Assembly: GCF_039503195.1 (NCBI RefSeq)
Contig: NZ_JBCJKP010000001.1
Coordinates: forward strand, 10,106,001 to 10,170,000
DNA: 64,000 nucleotides
DNA from: Streptomyces mirabilis
GTDB lineage: Bacteria; Actinomycetota; Actinomycetes; Streptomycetales; Streptomycetaceae
Direction: 5' to 3'
In this document: piece after piece, positions 8,303 through 17,500 of the stretch
How the letters are laid out: every line of letters begins with the position of its first letter
Numbering within the stretch: the first letter of the stretch is position 1
Notes under the pieces: generated by a model
Told to the model about the DNA's origin: nothing
Databases searched by the model: none
Seen by the model: only the letters and a program-made list of their open reading frames with translations
Position numbers and translations under genes: made by a program

Positions 8303-9232
8303 GTGACAGCTCCTCCGCGCCCGCAGCGCAGAAAGCTCGGATCGGACGCCCGGGCTGCGTACGTGTTCCTTGCGCCGGCCCTCATCGGGTTCACGGTGTT
8401 CGTCGTCTACCCGCTGATCCGGTCGGCGTACTTCGCGCTGACGCAGTACAACGGCCTTTCGGTCCCGAAGTTCGTCGGCTTCGACAACTTCCGAAGGATG
8501 TTCACCACCGACCCGTCGTTCTGGCCCTCGGTACGCGCCACCCTGCTGCTGGTCGTTCTGTACGTGCCCCTGTCGCTGGCCATCGGGCTGGCGCTGGCGG
8601 TCTTCTGCAACCAGCGGATGCGGGGGGTCAGCCTGCTGCGCACCCTGTGCTACCTGCCCGTCGTACTGCCCGTGGTCGCCACGATCACGCTGTGGAAGTT
8701 CGTCTTCAATCCCCAAGTCGGCCTGGCGAACCAGGTGCTGACGTGGCTTCATCTCCCGACGAGTGAGTGGCTGTCCGGTTCGGACTCGGCGATGCCCTCG
8801 ATCGTGATCGTCATGCTGTGGAGCGTCGGCTCAACAATGATCATTTTCCTCGCCGCGCTTCAGGCGGTTCCCACCGAGCTCTACGAAGCGGCCAGGCTCG
8901 ACGGCGCCGGACCCAGGACGGTGTTCTTCCGGATCACCCTGCCGCTGATCAGCCCGATCATGGTGCTGCAGGTCGTGCTGCAGATGGTGACCGCCCTCCA
9001 GGCCTTCAACCAGCCCAAGATCCTCTCCCCGGACGGCATGGGCGGCCCGGGATTCAGCACCAGGGTGCTGATGCTGTCGATCTACACCAACGGCTTCCCC
9101 AGCCTCGGCCGGGTCGCTCAACTCGGCTACGCCTCCGCCCAGGTGTGGGTGCTCTTCCTCGTCATCGTCGTCCTGATCGCCGCCACCGCTCGCTTCTCCT
9201 CGATTTGGACCTACAGTGACCACGTCTCCTGA
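8303..9232 (+). CDS. Sugar ABC transporter permease (MalF/UgpA type)
   Basis: The 309-residue membrane protein has six hydrophobic segments, beginning AYVFLAPALIGFTVFVVYPL. The inner-membrane coupling loop is ELYEAARLDGAGPRTVFFRITLPLISP, the EAA motif of carbohydrate permeases. GTG 8303 follows GGGAGAAGG. It is the first gene of a three-gene importer operon and overlaps the next permease by 17 bases. No ATPase is encoded here; streptomycete importers of this class commonly share the MsiK ATPase, which is an inference for this case. Confidence 0.93.
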   Translation: MTAPPRPQRRKLGSDARAAYVFLAPALIGFTVFVVYPLIRSAYFALTQYNGLSVPKFVGFDNFRRMFTTDPSFWPSVRATLLLVVLYVPLSLAIGLALAVFCNQRMRGVSLLRTLCYLPVVLPVVATITLWKFVFNPQVGLANQVLTWLHLPTSEWLSGSDSAMPSIVIVMLWSVGSTMIIFLAALQAVPTELYEAARLDGAGPRTVFFRITLPLISPIMVLQVVLQMVTALQAFNQPKILSPDGMGGPGFSTRVLMLSIYTNGFPSLGRVAQLGYASAQVWVLFLVIVVLIAATARFSSIWTYSDHVS

Positions 9233-10139
9233 CGTCATGAAGACATCGCCGCCGACCGCTCCGCCGCCGCCCGACAGCGCGGGGGCGGCCCGACCGCGGG
9301 GCAGGGCCGCACGTGCCGCGTCCTGGTACACCGTCGCGCTGCTCATCAGCTCCGTGATGATCCTGCCCATCCTGTGGATGTTCACCGTCGCGCTCAAAGG
9401 GCCTTCGGCCGTCTTCGAAGTGCCGCCGAAACTGCTGCCCCACGAGTTCCATTTCAAGAACTTCATCGACGGGCCGAAGGCGATCCACTTCCCGCGGCTG
9501 TTGCTCAACTCCCTCGTCATCACCGGACTTTCGGTGATCGGCGGGGTGATGACATCGATGATGGCCGGATACGCCCTGGCCCGGCTCCGCTTCCCCGGCC
9601 GGAGGATCCTGTTCTACGTCTTCGTCGGCAGCATGCTCCTGCCACCGGTGGTCGGCATCATCCCGCTGTTCCAGCTGTTCAAGGACATCGGCTGGTACGA
9701 CACCTGGCTGCCGCTGATCGTGCCGGCCTGGCTGGGCGGCAATCCGCTGTTCATCTTCCTCGCCCGCCAGTACTTCCTCTCCATTCCCCAGTCCATCGAC
9801 GAGGCCGCCAAGGTCGACGGCGCGGGACACCTCCGGATCTTCGTGAGCGTCATGCTGCCCCTCACCCGACCGGCCTGGATCACCATGTCCATCCTGGCCT
9901 TCCAGATGTCGTGGAACGACTACCTCAACCCGCTGATCTATCTCTACTCGTCCCAGAAGTGGCCGCTGAGCGTCGGCATGGCCTCCTTCGTCTCCCAGTT
10001 CGCCGGCCAGACCCCGGACTGGAACCTCTACATGGCCACCAACCTGCTCTACATGCTGCCCCCACTGGCCGTGTTCTTCGTGGCCCAGCGCTACTTCATC
10101 CAAGGCCTGAGCGCTCTGGGCACCGTCAACCAGCGCTGA
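9216..10139 (+). CDS. Sugar ABC transporter permease (MalG/UgpE type)
   Basis: This 307-residue permease has six hydrophobic segments and the EAA loop SIDEAAKVDGAGHLRIFVSVMLPLTRP. It ends with the typical RYFIQGLSALGTVNQR tail, in which QGL and GAVK/GTVN are common in MalG proteins. GTG 9216 overlaps the stop of the first permease; ATG 9237 is an alternative. It should pair with the upstream permease and the downstream lipoprotein for uptake of oligosaccharides released outside the cell. Confidence 0.93.
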   Translation: MTTSPDVMKTSPPTAPPPPDSAGAARPRGRAARAASWYTVALLISSVMILPILWMFTVALKGPSAVFEVPPKLLPHEFHFKNFIDGPKAIHFPRLLLNSLVITGLSVIGGVMTSMMAGYALARLRFPGRRILFYVFVGSMLLPPVVGIIPLFQLFKDIGWYDTWLPLIVPAWLGGNPLFIFLARQYFLSIPQSIDEAAKVDGAGHLRIFVSVMLPLTRPAWITMSILAFQMSWNDYLNPLIYLYSSQKWPLSVGMASFVSQFAGQTPDWNLYMATNLLYMLPPLAVFFVAQRYFIQGLSALGTVNQR

Positions 10140-10184
10140 CCCGCACCACGTCAGCCGACCCACTCCCCGTACCAGGAGGCCACG

Positions 10185-11480
10185 TTGAAACGAACACTCC
10201 ATGCAGCCGGAGCGCTGTTGGCGGCAGGCGGACTGCTGGCCACCTCGGCCTGCGGCGGCTCCTCGGGACAGGAGTCGGACGGGAAGACCACGGTCACCGT
10301 GATGACCTGGGAGTCGAACGCGACCAACAAGCTCATCGACCAGGCCCTGGCCGGTTTCCAGGACCCCGACATCACGGTCAAACGCATCGACACGCCCAAC
10401 GGCAACTACAGCGACAAGCTCTCGGCGCTGACCCAGGCCAAGAAACTCCCCGACCTCTTTTGGTGCGGCAACGACACCGAGCAGCAGTACACCGGACAGG
10501 GACTGCTCACCGACTGGTCCTCGAAGCTCTCCGGTTCCGGCGACTTCGGCACCGGCAGCTTCGACTCCACGGCCATGAAGAACTGGAAGACCGCCGACGG
10601 CAGGATCGGCGGCGTCCCCTCTCTGATGAACACCTATGGCGTCTGGTACGACATCGACGCCTTCAAGGCAGCCGGCATCCCGGTACCCGCGGCCGGCTGG
10701 ACCTGGGACCAGATGTACGAGGCCGCCGCCAAGCTGCACGCGAAAGGCGCCAAGTACGGCCTGGTCGCCGACGCCATGACCGCTCTCGACGCCCCCTTCA
10801 GCCTCAGCCTCTACTCCCAGTCCGCCGGCGGCGCGCCCTTCACCGACGACGTCCACCACCCCACCAAAGTCACGGTCGACGCCACGTTCACCGAAGGCGT
10901 CAGCAAGCTCGTGGCAGGGATCAAGAGCGGCGCCGTAGCGCCTCCCGGCTATGACATCTCCAACCAGCAGTCGCTGTTCTCCGCCGGGGAGATCCCCATG
11001 CTCTGGAGCGGCCAGTGGCTGGCCGCCGGCTTCCTCACGGACAAACCGAAGATCAAGTACGGGTTCGCGCCCCTGCCCCAGGCCGACGAACCGGCCACGC
11101 TGTACGACGCCGTGGGCATCTGCACCCCCTCGTACACCAAGAACGCGGACGCCACCTTCAAGGTCCTCAAGTACCTCGACTCAACCGTGTGGACCAAGGT
11201 GCTCCCCGACTCGCCCGTGGCGGTGCCGGCCTACACCGGTGCTCAGGACTCCTACTTCAACGCCCTCGACAAGGCGGGGCAGACGACCGTCGCCTCCACC
11301 GTCAGGACGGATCTGAAGGCCTCGTCCACCATCGGCGTGCGCTTCACCACCCAGTGGGCCAGCCAGGCCGGCGACCTGATCACGGCGTACTGGCCCGACA
11401 TCCTCCAGGGCAAGAAGCCGCTGTCCGATCTGCAGACCATGGCCGACAAGATCAACGAAGTGATCAAGAGCAACAGCTAG
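10185..11480 (+). CDS. Extracellular sugar-binding lipoprotein of the ABC importer
   Basis: The 431-residue family 1 solute-binding protein starts at TTG 10185, supported by AGGAGG six bases before it. A lipoprotein signal peptide (MKRTLHAAGALLAAGGLLATSACGG) gives a lipid-modified Cys at about residue 23. The mature part has VTVMTWESN near the start, VPSLMNTYGVWYDIDAFKAAGIPVP and GEIPMLWSGQWLAAG, as in sugar-binding proteins of this class. It is cotranscribed with the two permeases and likely binds manno- or galactomanno-oligosaccharides, judged from the neighbouring hydrolases. Confidence 0.92.
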   Translation: MKRTLHAAGALLAAGGLLATSACGGSSGQESDGKTTVTVMTWESNATNKLIDQALAGFQDPDITVKRIDTPNGNYSDKLSALTQAKKLPDLFWCGNDTEQQYTGQGLLTDWSSKLSGSGDFGTGSFDSTAMKNWKTADGRIGGVPSLMNTYGVWYDIDAFKAAGIPVPAAGWTWDQMYEAAAKLHAKGAKYGLVADAMTALDAPFSLSLYSQSAGGAPFTDDVHHPTKVTVDATFTEGVSKLVAGIKSGAVAPPGYDISNQQSLFSAGEIPMLWSGQWLAAGFLTDKPKIKYGFAPLPQADEPATLYDAVGICTPSYTKNADATFKVLKYLDSTVWTKVLPDSPVAVPAYTGAQDSYFNALDKAGQTTVASTVRTDLKASSTIGVRFTTQWASQAGDLITAYWPDILQGKKPLSDLQTMADKINEVIKSNS

Positions 11481-11542
11481 GTGTTCGGTGCGTTCACGGT
11501 CGGCGGGCAAGCCACCCGCCGACCGGGGCGTACGACGGGAAC

Positions 11543-11554
11543 GGAAACGTATCC
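11543..11554. promoter_or_regulatory. LacI-type operator 3 (GGAAACGTATCC), upstream of the lacI-type gene
   Basis: This copy has two changes from the consensus GGAAACGTTACC and keeps the AACGT centre. It lies 84 bases before the regulator start, consistent with autoregulation. Confidence 0.7.
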
Positions 11555-11637
11555 TGAGGGCGTTCGCCCGGTCAGGCCCGCGCGGCGCCCTCGCAGGTGG
11601 CCGCGAAACACATCAGGAAAGTTGGTCTCCGCCCCAC

Positions 11638-12669
11638 GTGAGCAGTCGTCTCCCGCAGCGCCAGAACACCAGGCCGACGATGCGCGATGTCGCAGAGCGG
11701 GCCGGAGTCGCCCTTGTCACCGTGTCCCGCGTCGTCAACGGCATCGGGACGGTCCGTGAGGAGACGGCCGAGCGTGTGAACGCGGCGATCAGCGAGATCG
11801 GGTACCAGCGCAACGAGATCGCGCGTTCGCTTCGTCCCGGGCAGAACTCGATGACCATCGGCCTGCTGCTCGGCGACCTGACCAACCCCTTCTACGCGTC
11901 GTTGGCGAAGGCGGCGGTCGAGGTGGCGGCCCACGCCGGCTACGCCGTTCTCCTGAGCACCGCCGACGAGGACCCGAAGGTCGAACGCCGTGCCGTGGGC
12001 GAGCTGATCGGGCGACGGGTGGCCGGCCTCATCATCGTGCCCGACCAGGGCGATCACGCCTTTCTGCAGGAGGTCAACGGCCACGACCAGGTGCCCATCG
12101 TCTTCGTGGACCGGCCCGCCACCGGAGCCGAGGCCGATGTCGTCCTCGTCGACAACGAGGGCGGGGGACGCATGGCGACGCAGCACCTCATCGACCACGG
12201 TCACCGCCGGATCGCGATCCTCGTCGCCCCCTCGTACTACACCACCGGCCGCCGGTTGCGCGGATACCGCAAGGCCCTGCGGCAGAGCGGCATCGAAGCC
12301 GACGAAGCACTGGTGGTCACCCTGCGGCGCGGCACCACGGAGGAGGCCACCGCCGCCACCCACGCCCTGCTCACCTCTCCGCACCCGCCGACGGCGATCT
12401 TCTCGACGACGGGCTTCCTCACCGAGGGCGTCCTGCGGGCGAGCCAGCAGTTGCAGGCTCGTATCGCCGTGGTGGGCTTCGACGACTTCAAGCTCGCCGA
12501 TATGCTCCCCACCCCGGTCACGGTGGTGACCTCGGACATCGAGGAACTCGGCCGCCGTGCCGCCCGTCTGTTGATCGACCGCATCAACGGTGAGGACTCA
12601 CCCTTCCACCGGACCGTGCTGCCGGCGCGGTTGATCGCCCGTGGCACAGGGGAGACGGCTGCCCGCTAG
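11638..12669 (+). CDS. LacI-family repressor of the polysaccharide locus
   Basis: Starting at GTG 11638 gives 343 residues, the normal LacI size; ATG 11680 would cut the front of the DNA-binding domain. The helix-turn-helix and hinge helix are TMRDVAERAGVALVTVSRVVNG and EIGYQRNEIARSLR. The periplasmic-binding-like effector domain begins MTIGLLLGDLTNPFYASL and includes VVGFDDFKLADML. It sits among the hydrolase and importer genes, and five copies of a LacI-type palindrome occur around it, so it is the evident local repressor. Its inducer is probably an oligosaccharide or mannose derivative. Confidence 0.9.
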   Translation: MSSRLPQRQNTRPTMRDVAERAGVALVTVSRVVNGIGTVREETAERVNAAISEIGYQRNEIARSLRPGQNSMTIGLLLGDLTNPFYASLAKAAVEVAAHAGYAVLLSTADEDPKVERRAVGELIGRRVAGLIIVPDQGDHAFLQEVNGHDQVPIVFVDRPATGAEADVVLVDNEGGGRMATQHLIDHGHRRIAILVAPSYYTTGRRLRGYRKALRQSGIEADEALVVTLRRGTTEEATAATHALLTSPHPPTAIFSTTGFLTEGVLRASQQLQARIAVVGFDDFKLADMLPTPVTVVTSDIEELGRRAARLLIDRINGEDSPFHRTVLPARLIARGTGETAAR

Positions 12670-12673
12670 CGGC

Positions 12674-13864
12674 TCAGTAGAGCGTCGGCCACAGCCCGCG
12701 CGGCCATGCGAGCACGGCGTAGAGCTGCGCGAAGGCCGCCTGTTGGATCGCCTCGGTGCCGCCGGACGAGTCGAAGTGCACAAGACCCGTACCGGGATCG
12801 CGCATCGTGGACCAGAGCTCGTCCGCGTAGTCGGCCATCGCCTGGTGGTACTTGCCGTCCCCGGTCACCGACTCCAGGAGCAGCAGGTTCTTGAAGAAGA
12901 TCGAGTTGAAGTACACCGGCTGGGTGAACAGCCGTCCCTGCGTGACGTAGTAGGCGTAGGCCGCCTGGGCGATCCGCTCGGCCCTGCGCAGATACGTTCG
13001 GTCGTGGGTCGCCTTGTAGAGAAGGACGTTGACACCGACCGGGACTCCCTGGTTGTACGACCAGATGGTCTTCTCGACCGTCCCTTTCAGGTCGAGATGG
13101 TCCCAGTACAGAGCGCCGGGACTCTGCAGATACGTGTTCGTCCAGTCGTAGAACCGTCTTGCCCAGTCCAGGTAGCCGTCTTCACCGGTGATCTGGTGCA
13201 GACGGAGGGCGAGCTGGGCGCCCGGCATGTTCGAGACGGTGTTGCGGTCCTGGCTCCAGTTCGCCTGGGTCCAGAAGACGCCGCCGGGAGCGGCGTGCGT
13301 GGAGTCGGTGTCCCAGCCCGACCTGACGAGGTCGAAGATCTCCTTGGCCCGGGCCAGTGCCGCCGAGTCCCCGGTCTGCAGGTGGAGTTGGACTTTCGCC
13401 AGGCCCACCCATTCGTTGTCGTCGTAGAACATGTCGCCGCCGGAGCCGTAGGGGGCGCGAGGGTAGGAGTCGTACCCGGGCAGCTCGGTCGTGCCGCCGA
13501 CGGCGTTCCAGTAGTGCTCCTGCGCCTTCGCCCGCTGGGCCACCTCCGCCGCGTAGCGGGAGTCGACCGCCGCGAGGTCGAGGGCCGCGACGTGCACCTG
13601 GGAGAAGGGCCATTCGTACGAGTACGCGTTGTCTCCGGAAGCCGCCGGATACCGCTCGCGGACCAGATCGGAGCCGTCGTTGCTCGCCAGGTGTCTCTCC
13701 AGCGCGGCGTAGGCGGCGATGCCGCGTGACAACGCCCGTGACCGGTCGTGGAGTTGTGACCCGGGCACGTCTGCCGCGGCTGACGTTCCGTTGGTCGCGG
13801 TCAACGTGGCCATGGCCGCAATACCGCCGCCGACCAGCGCCCGGCGAGAGGGATTCAAACGCAC
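12674..13864 (-). CDS. Secreted glycoside hydrolase family 76 (endo-alpha-1,6-mannanase type)
   Basis: The 396-residue protein starts at GTG 13864 with GGAGG upstream. The N-terminus MRLNPSRRALVGGGIAAMATLTATNGTSAAA carries twin arginines before a hydrophobic stretch, suggesting Tat export. The GH76 hallmark is the adjacent Asp pair in MFYDDNEWVGLAKV, with TIWSYNQGVPVGVN later. Members cut alpha-1,6-mannan backbones internally. Its 3' end meets the lacI-type gene with a four-base gap. A LacI-type operator lies 60 bases upstream of its start. Confidence 0.87.
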   Translation of the reverse strand: MRLNPSRRALVGGGIAAMATLTATNGTSAAADVPGSQLHDRSRALSRGIAAYAALERHLASNDGSDLVRERYPAASGDNAYSYEWPFSQVHVAALDLAAVDSRYAAEVAQRAKAQEHYWNAVGGTTELPGYDSYPRAPYGSGGDMFYDDNEWVGLAKVQLHLQTGDSAALARAKEIFDLVRSGWDTDSTHAAPGGVFWTQANWSQDRNTVSNMPGAQLALRLHQITGEDGYLDWARRFYDWTNTYLQSPGALYWDHLDLKGTVEKTIWSYNQGVPVGVNVLLYKATHDRTYLRRAERIAQAAYAYYVTQGRLFTQPVYFNSIFFKNLLLLESVTGDGKYHQAMADYADELWSTMRDPGTGLVHFDSSGGTEAIQQAAFAQLYAVLAWPRGLWPTLY

Positions 13865-13923
13865 CGAAACGCCTCCATTCAGAACGCCGCCGCCTGCGCG
13901 GGGCGCGCAGGCGTCAGGCGAAT

Positions 13924-13935
13924 GGAAACGTTGCC
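13924..13935. promoter_or_regulatory. LacI-type operator 4 (GGAAACGTTGCC), upstream of GH76
   Basis: This copy has one change from the consensus. It sits in the 257-base divergent region, on the side of the minus-strand GH76 gene. Confidence 0.8.
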
Positions 13936-14053
13936 ACCATCACATGGAGTCGTCAACAGACCGTACAGGCACGGTGGTTCCTCATCGTCGTCCTCAACAG
14001 CCTTTGTGGTACGGACCGTTGACGTCCGATCGAGGGCGTGGGATCTTCGCGAT

Positions 14054-14065
14054 GGTTACGTTTCC
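14054..14065. promoter_or_regulatory. LacI-type operator 5 (GGTTACGTTTCC), upstream of GH27
   Basis: Its reverse complement, GGAAACGTAACC, differs from the consensus at one base. It lies 57 bases before the GH27 start codon. Confidence 0.82.
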
Positions 14066-14121
14066 ATAGCTCCGGACACCTTTATCCGTCCGGCCCCCAC
14101 GGCGAAACAGGAGACGCAGAC

Positions 14122-15732
14122 ATGACCGCCCCGTCAAGCCCGTGGAGATCCCTGAGAGCGGTGCTCGCGCTGCTGTTGTTGGTGCTCTCCCCGCCCCTGC
14201 TCCTGCTGAGCTCGGCCCCGCGCGTGCACGCTCTCGACAACGGCCTGGCCCGGACGCCCCCGATGGGCTGGAACGACTGGAACGCCTTCGGCTGCAATGT
14301 CAGTGAGGCGCTGGTCGAGCAGACCGCCGACTATCTCGTCTCCTCCGGTCTGAAGGACGCGGGGTACCAGTACGTCAACATCGACGACTGCTGGATGACC
14401 TCGGCCCGGAACTCCGCCGGTCAACTGGTACCCGACCCCGTCAAGTTCCCGGACGGCATCAGCGGCACCGCCGCCTATGTCCACTCCAAGGGACTCAAGC
14501 TCGGCATCTACGAGAGCGCCGGCACCGCCACCTGTCAGGGATTCCCGGGCAGTCTCGGCCATGAGCAGACGGACGCCAACAGCTTCGCCTCCTGGGGCGT
14601 CGACTATCTGAAGTACGACAATTGCAATCACCAGAACGTGCCCGACCAGCAGCGTTACACCGCGATGCGCGACGCCTTGGCCAACACCGGCCGACCGATC
14701 GTCTACAGCCTCTGCAACTGGGGTCTCGCCAGTGTGTGGACCTGGGGTGCGGGGGTCGGCAACAGCTGGCGCACCACCGACGACATCAACGTCAACTTCT
14801 CCACGGTGGTGTCGATCTACAAGGCCAACGTCCAGCTCGCCCCGTACGCCAAGCCCGGCGCCTGGAACGACCCGGACATGCTCGAGGTCGGCAACGGCAT
14901 GTCGTTCACCGAGGACCGTTCCCACTTCAGCCTGTGGGCCGAGATGGCCGCGCCGCTGATCGCCGGAACCGACCTGCGCAAGGCCTCCGCCGCCACCCTC
15001 TCCCTCTACGGCAACAAGGACGTCATCGCCGTGGACCAGGACTCCCTCGGCAAGCAGGGCACCGAGATCTCCTCGGCAGGTGGTCTGCACGTCCTGAGCA
15101 AACCCCTCGCCAACGGTGAGGTGTCGGTCGTCCTGTTCAACGAGAACTCGAGCGCGGCCACGATCACGACGTCGGCCTCCGCGGTGGGCCTGCCGGCCGC
15201 CTCGTCGTACCGGATCAACAACGTCTGGAGCCATCAGATCGGCAGTACGACCGGCAGCATCGCGGCCAACGTACCGGGGCACGGCTCCGTCATGTACCGG
15301 GTGTCCGTCGGCAGTGGAACCAGCGTCGGGACGACACACCCGCTGATCGGAGCCTCTTCCAACCGTTGCCTCGACGCGTACGACGGCCAGACCGCCCCCG
15401 GCACCAAGATCGAGATCTGGGACTGCGGTGGCGGCGCCAACCAGGCCGTCACCCTCACCGCCGCCGGTGAACTGCGGCTGTACGGCGGTACCCAGTGCCT
15501 GGACGCGTATGACAACGGGACCACCTCCGGCACCAAAGTGCAGCTCTGGACGTGCAATGGCGGCGCGAACCAACAGTGGCGCCTCAACGGAAACGGCACC
15601 ATCACCGGCACCCAGTCCGGGCTCTGCCTCGATGTCACCGGAGGCGACAAGCCCGCCGGGAACGTCAACGGCACCCAGGTCGAGCTGTGGACCTGCAACG
15701 GCGGCGCCAACCAGCAGTGGCGTCTGGGCTGA
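14122..15732 (+). CDS. Secreted GH27 alpha-galactosidase with C-terminal ricin-type lectin (CBM13)
   Basis: ATG 14122, with AGGAGA upstream, gives about 536 residues. A long Sec signal peptide ends near [11 protein letters not shown]. The GH27 catalytic domain shows [13 protein letters not shown], the nucleophile Asp in VDYLKYDNC and the acid/base Asp in [12 protein letters not shown] beta-sandwich follows. The last 130 residues are a three-lobed ricin-type lectin with repeated CLDAYD and GGANQQW motifs. The family is mainly alpha-galactosidases, with some N-acetylgalactosaminidases and arabinopyranosidases. It is followed after 31 bases by a GH76 gene, forming a bicistronic operon under operator 5. 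Confidence 0.92.
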   Translation: MTAPSSPWRSLRAVLALLLLVLSPPLLLLSSAPRVHALDNGLARTPPMGWNDWNAFGCNVSEALVEQTADYLVSSGLKDAGYQYVNIDDCWMTSARNSAGQLVPDPVKFPDGISGTAAYVHSKGLKLGIYESAGTATCQGFPGSLGHEQTDANSFASWGVDYLKYDNCNHQNVPDQQRYTAMRDALANTGRPIVYSLCNWGLASVWTWGAGVGNSWRTTDDINVNFSTVVSIYKANVQLAPYAKPGAWNDPDMLEVGNGMSFTEDRSHFSLWAEMAAPLIAGTDLRKASAATLSLYGNKDVIAVDQDSLGKQGTEISSAGGLHVLSKPLANGEVSVVLFNENSSAATITTSASAVGLPAASSYRINNVWSHQIGSTTGSIAANVPGHGSVMYRVSVGSGTSVGTTHPLIGASSNRCLDAYDGQTAPGTKIEIWDCGGGANQAVTLTAAGELRLYGGTQCLDAYDNGTTSGTKVQLWTCNGGANQQWRLNGNGTITGTQSGLCLDVTGGDKPAGNVNGTQVELWTCNGGANQQWRLG

Positions 15733-15763
15733 CGGCCCGTCCCCCCACGTCCACGGAGCTGAG

Positions 15764-17224
15764 ATGAACTCAACGGCAAGACGTGTCCGGAGAATCGGGA
15801 CCGGTCTGTTCGCGACGCTGACCCTCCTGATCACGGTCACCGGCGGGGTCGCGACCGCCGCCCCCGAGGCGACGATCTGCAACAAGTACTGCGACGGCCG
15901 CGACCCGGCCCTGTCCCCGGGTGATCGGCAGCCGGTCACCGCCACCATCTACTCGCGCACCCTCGCCCTGCATTTCGACGACACCGACGCGATGGGCTGG
16001 GCCTCGATCACCAACGGCAGTCCGACCGACGAGGTCTGGCTCGACCGCTCCTTCGACGGCGGCCGCACCTGGAGCTCGGGCAGCAGGCTCGGTGACACCA
16101 CCATCCCCTCAGGACAAGGGGGTTGGCGCACCCTGATGTACAACGTCGACGACTGGAACAACAACGGCGTCGGCGCGCTGCGGGCCTGCGGCAAGGCGGG
16201 GGACCGGGCCGAGATCGCCTGCACGGCATGGGCCCGCACCACTTGGAACGCGTACAGCCGCCCCACGGCGGCGGCCACCGCGCTGATGCAGTCCTACAGC
16301 AACTCCACCGGTCTGTTCGACACCACCGGCTGGTGGAACTCCGCCAACGCCCTGACCGCGATCATCGACAACGTCCGCGTCACCGGAATGCCCAGCTACA
16401 AGTACGCCATCGCGAACACCTACGACCGCCAGCTGGGGGCCCAGGGAGGCCAGTTCCGCAGCGACTACATCGACGACACGGGCTGGTGGGGGCTCGCCTG
16501 GGTCGCCGCGTACGACCTGACCGGCGACAGCCGCTATCTCAACACCGCCCGTGCCGACGCGGACCACATGGCGCAGTACTGGGACTCGACGTGCGGCGGC
16601 GGGGTGTGGTGGAGCACGGCGAAGACGTACAAGAACGCCATCGCCAACTCCCTCTACCTGGAGCTGAACGCCGCCCTGCACAACCGCATCGGGGCCGACT
16701 CGGTCTATCTGGGCCGGGCGAACGCGGAGTGGTCGTGGTTCAAGGGCACCGGCGTGATCAACAGTTCGCACCTCGTCAACGACGGCATCGACCTGTCGAC
16801 CTGTCGCAACAACGGGTCCACGGCATGGTCGTACAACCAGGGCGTACTCCTCGGCGGGCTCGCCGAGCTGTACCGGGCGACGGGGGACTCGGCCCTGCTG
16901 ACCACCGGCCGTCAGATCGGTGACGCCTCGACCACCTCCGCATCGCTGAACTCCGGCGGAATCCTGCGCGAGCCGTGTGAGTCGAACGGCTGCGGGGCCG
17001 ACGGGCCGACCTTCAAGGGTGCCTACGTCCGTGGTCTGAGCGCCTTCAACGCCCAGGTGTCCGACCACCCCTACACCTCGTACCTCGCGCGGCAGGCCGA
17101 CTCCGCCTACGCCAACGACCGCAACGCCCTCGACGCGTACGGATTGCACTGGGCCGGGCCGATCGATTCCACGGACGCCGCCCGCCAGCAGAGCGCCCTG
17201 GATGTGATGAACGCGGCGTCCTGA
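15764..17224 (+). CDS. Secreted GH76 family hydrolase with N-terminal extra domain
   Basis: The 486-residue protein starts at ATG 15764 after GGAGCTGAG. The signal peptide is [26 protein letters not shown]. Residues about 35-160 form an extra domain found in some streptomycete GH76 proteins. The catalytic part has the paired Asp in [18 protein letters not shown], then [18 protein letters not shown] and [14 protein letters not shown]. Endo-alpha-1,6-mannanase activity is expected. It lies directly behind the GH27 gene, so both enzymes would be secreted together. Confidence 0.9.
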   Translation: MNSTARRVRRIGTGLFATLTLLITVTGGVATAAPEATICNKYCDGRDPALSPGDRQPVTATIYSRTLALHFDDTDAMGWASITNGSPTDEVWLDRSFDGGRTWSSGSRLGDTTIPSGQGGWRTLMYNVDDWNNNGVGALRACGKAGDRAEIACTAWARTTWNAYSRPTAAATALMQSYSNSTGLFDTTGWWNSANALTAIIDNVRVTGMPSYKYAIANTYDRQLGAQGGQFRSDYIDDTGWWGLAWVAAYDLTGDSRYLNTARADADHMAQYWDSTCGGGVWWSTAKTYKNAIANSLYLELNAALHNRIGADSVYLGRANAEWSWFKGTGVINSSHLVNDGIDLSTCRNNGSTAWSYNQGVLLGGLAELYRATGDSALLTTGRQIGDASTTSASLNSGGILREPCESNGCGADGPTFKGAYVRGLSAFNAQVSDHPYTSYLARQADSAYANDRNALDAYGLHWAGPIDSTDAARQQSALDVMNAAS

Positions 17225-17283
17225 CCGGTCGTCGCCGACCGGCGCCGCCCTCCTGGGAGATTTTGCAGGGTACCGAGGACCTG

Positions 17284-17314
17284 TTGGTGGATGCCCCGTC
17301 CGGGCTGCTAGAAT
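17284..17314 (+). promoter_or_regulatory. Possible promoter ahead of a short terminated transcript
   Basis: TTGGTG (17284-17289) and TAGAAT (17309-17314) are separated by 19 bases. Transcription would start near 17321 and meet a strong terminator within about 50 bases; an ATGTGA start-stop pair lies between. The wide spacer lowers confidence. Confidence 0.35.
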
Positions 17315-17330
17315 GCTGGGCATCATGTGA

Positions 17331-17372
17331 GCCTTCTCGGCGCGGACTCCGGTCCGCCGAGGAGGCTTTTTT
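17331..17372 (+). terminator. Intrinsic terminator after the GH27-GH76 operon
   Basis: The stem pairs 17331-17347 with 17352-17366 (about 15 base pairs with two single-base bulges) around a TCCG loop and is followed by six T residues. It lies about 110 bases after the GH76 stop and is one of the clearest rho-independent terminators in the window. Confidence 0.85.
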
Positions 17373-17500
17373 CGTGCCCGGGTCCAGCCTGCCCCGGCAC
17401 CGGCGGACCCGCTGCGAAGGTACTCACACGCCGAGTGACCTGAACGCGCCGCGCCGCCCATCGGTTCCCGGTTCCCATCCCGCAAGAGGAGATCCATGTC

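Noticed and set aside
13865..14121. Extra genes in the GH76/GH27 divergent region
   Set aside because: Short frames cross the region, but it holds two LacI operators and promoter space; no translation looks protein-like.
14134..15948. A 604-codon minus-strand frame opposite GH27
   Set aside because: It is a shadow of the GH27/CBM13 gene, which has a signal peptide and catalytic motifs; the antisense translation shows neither domains nor a ribosome site.
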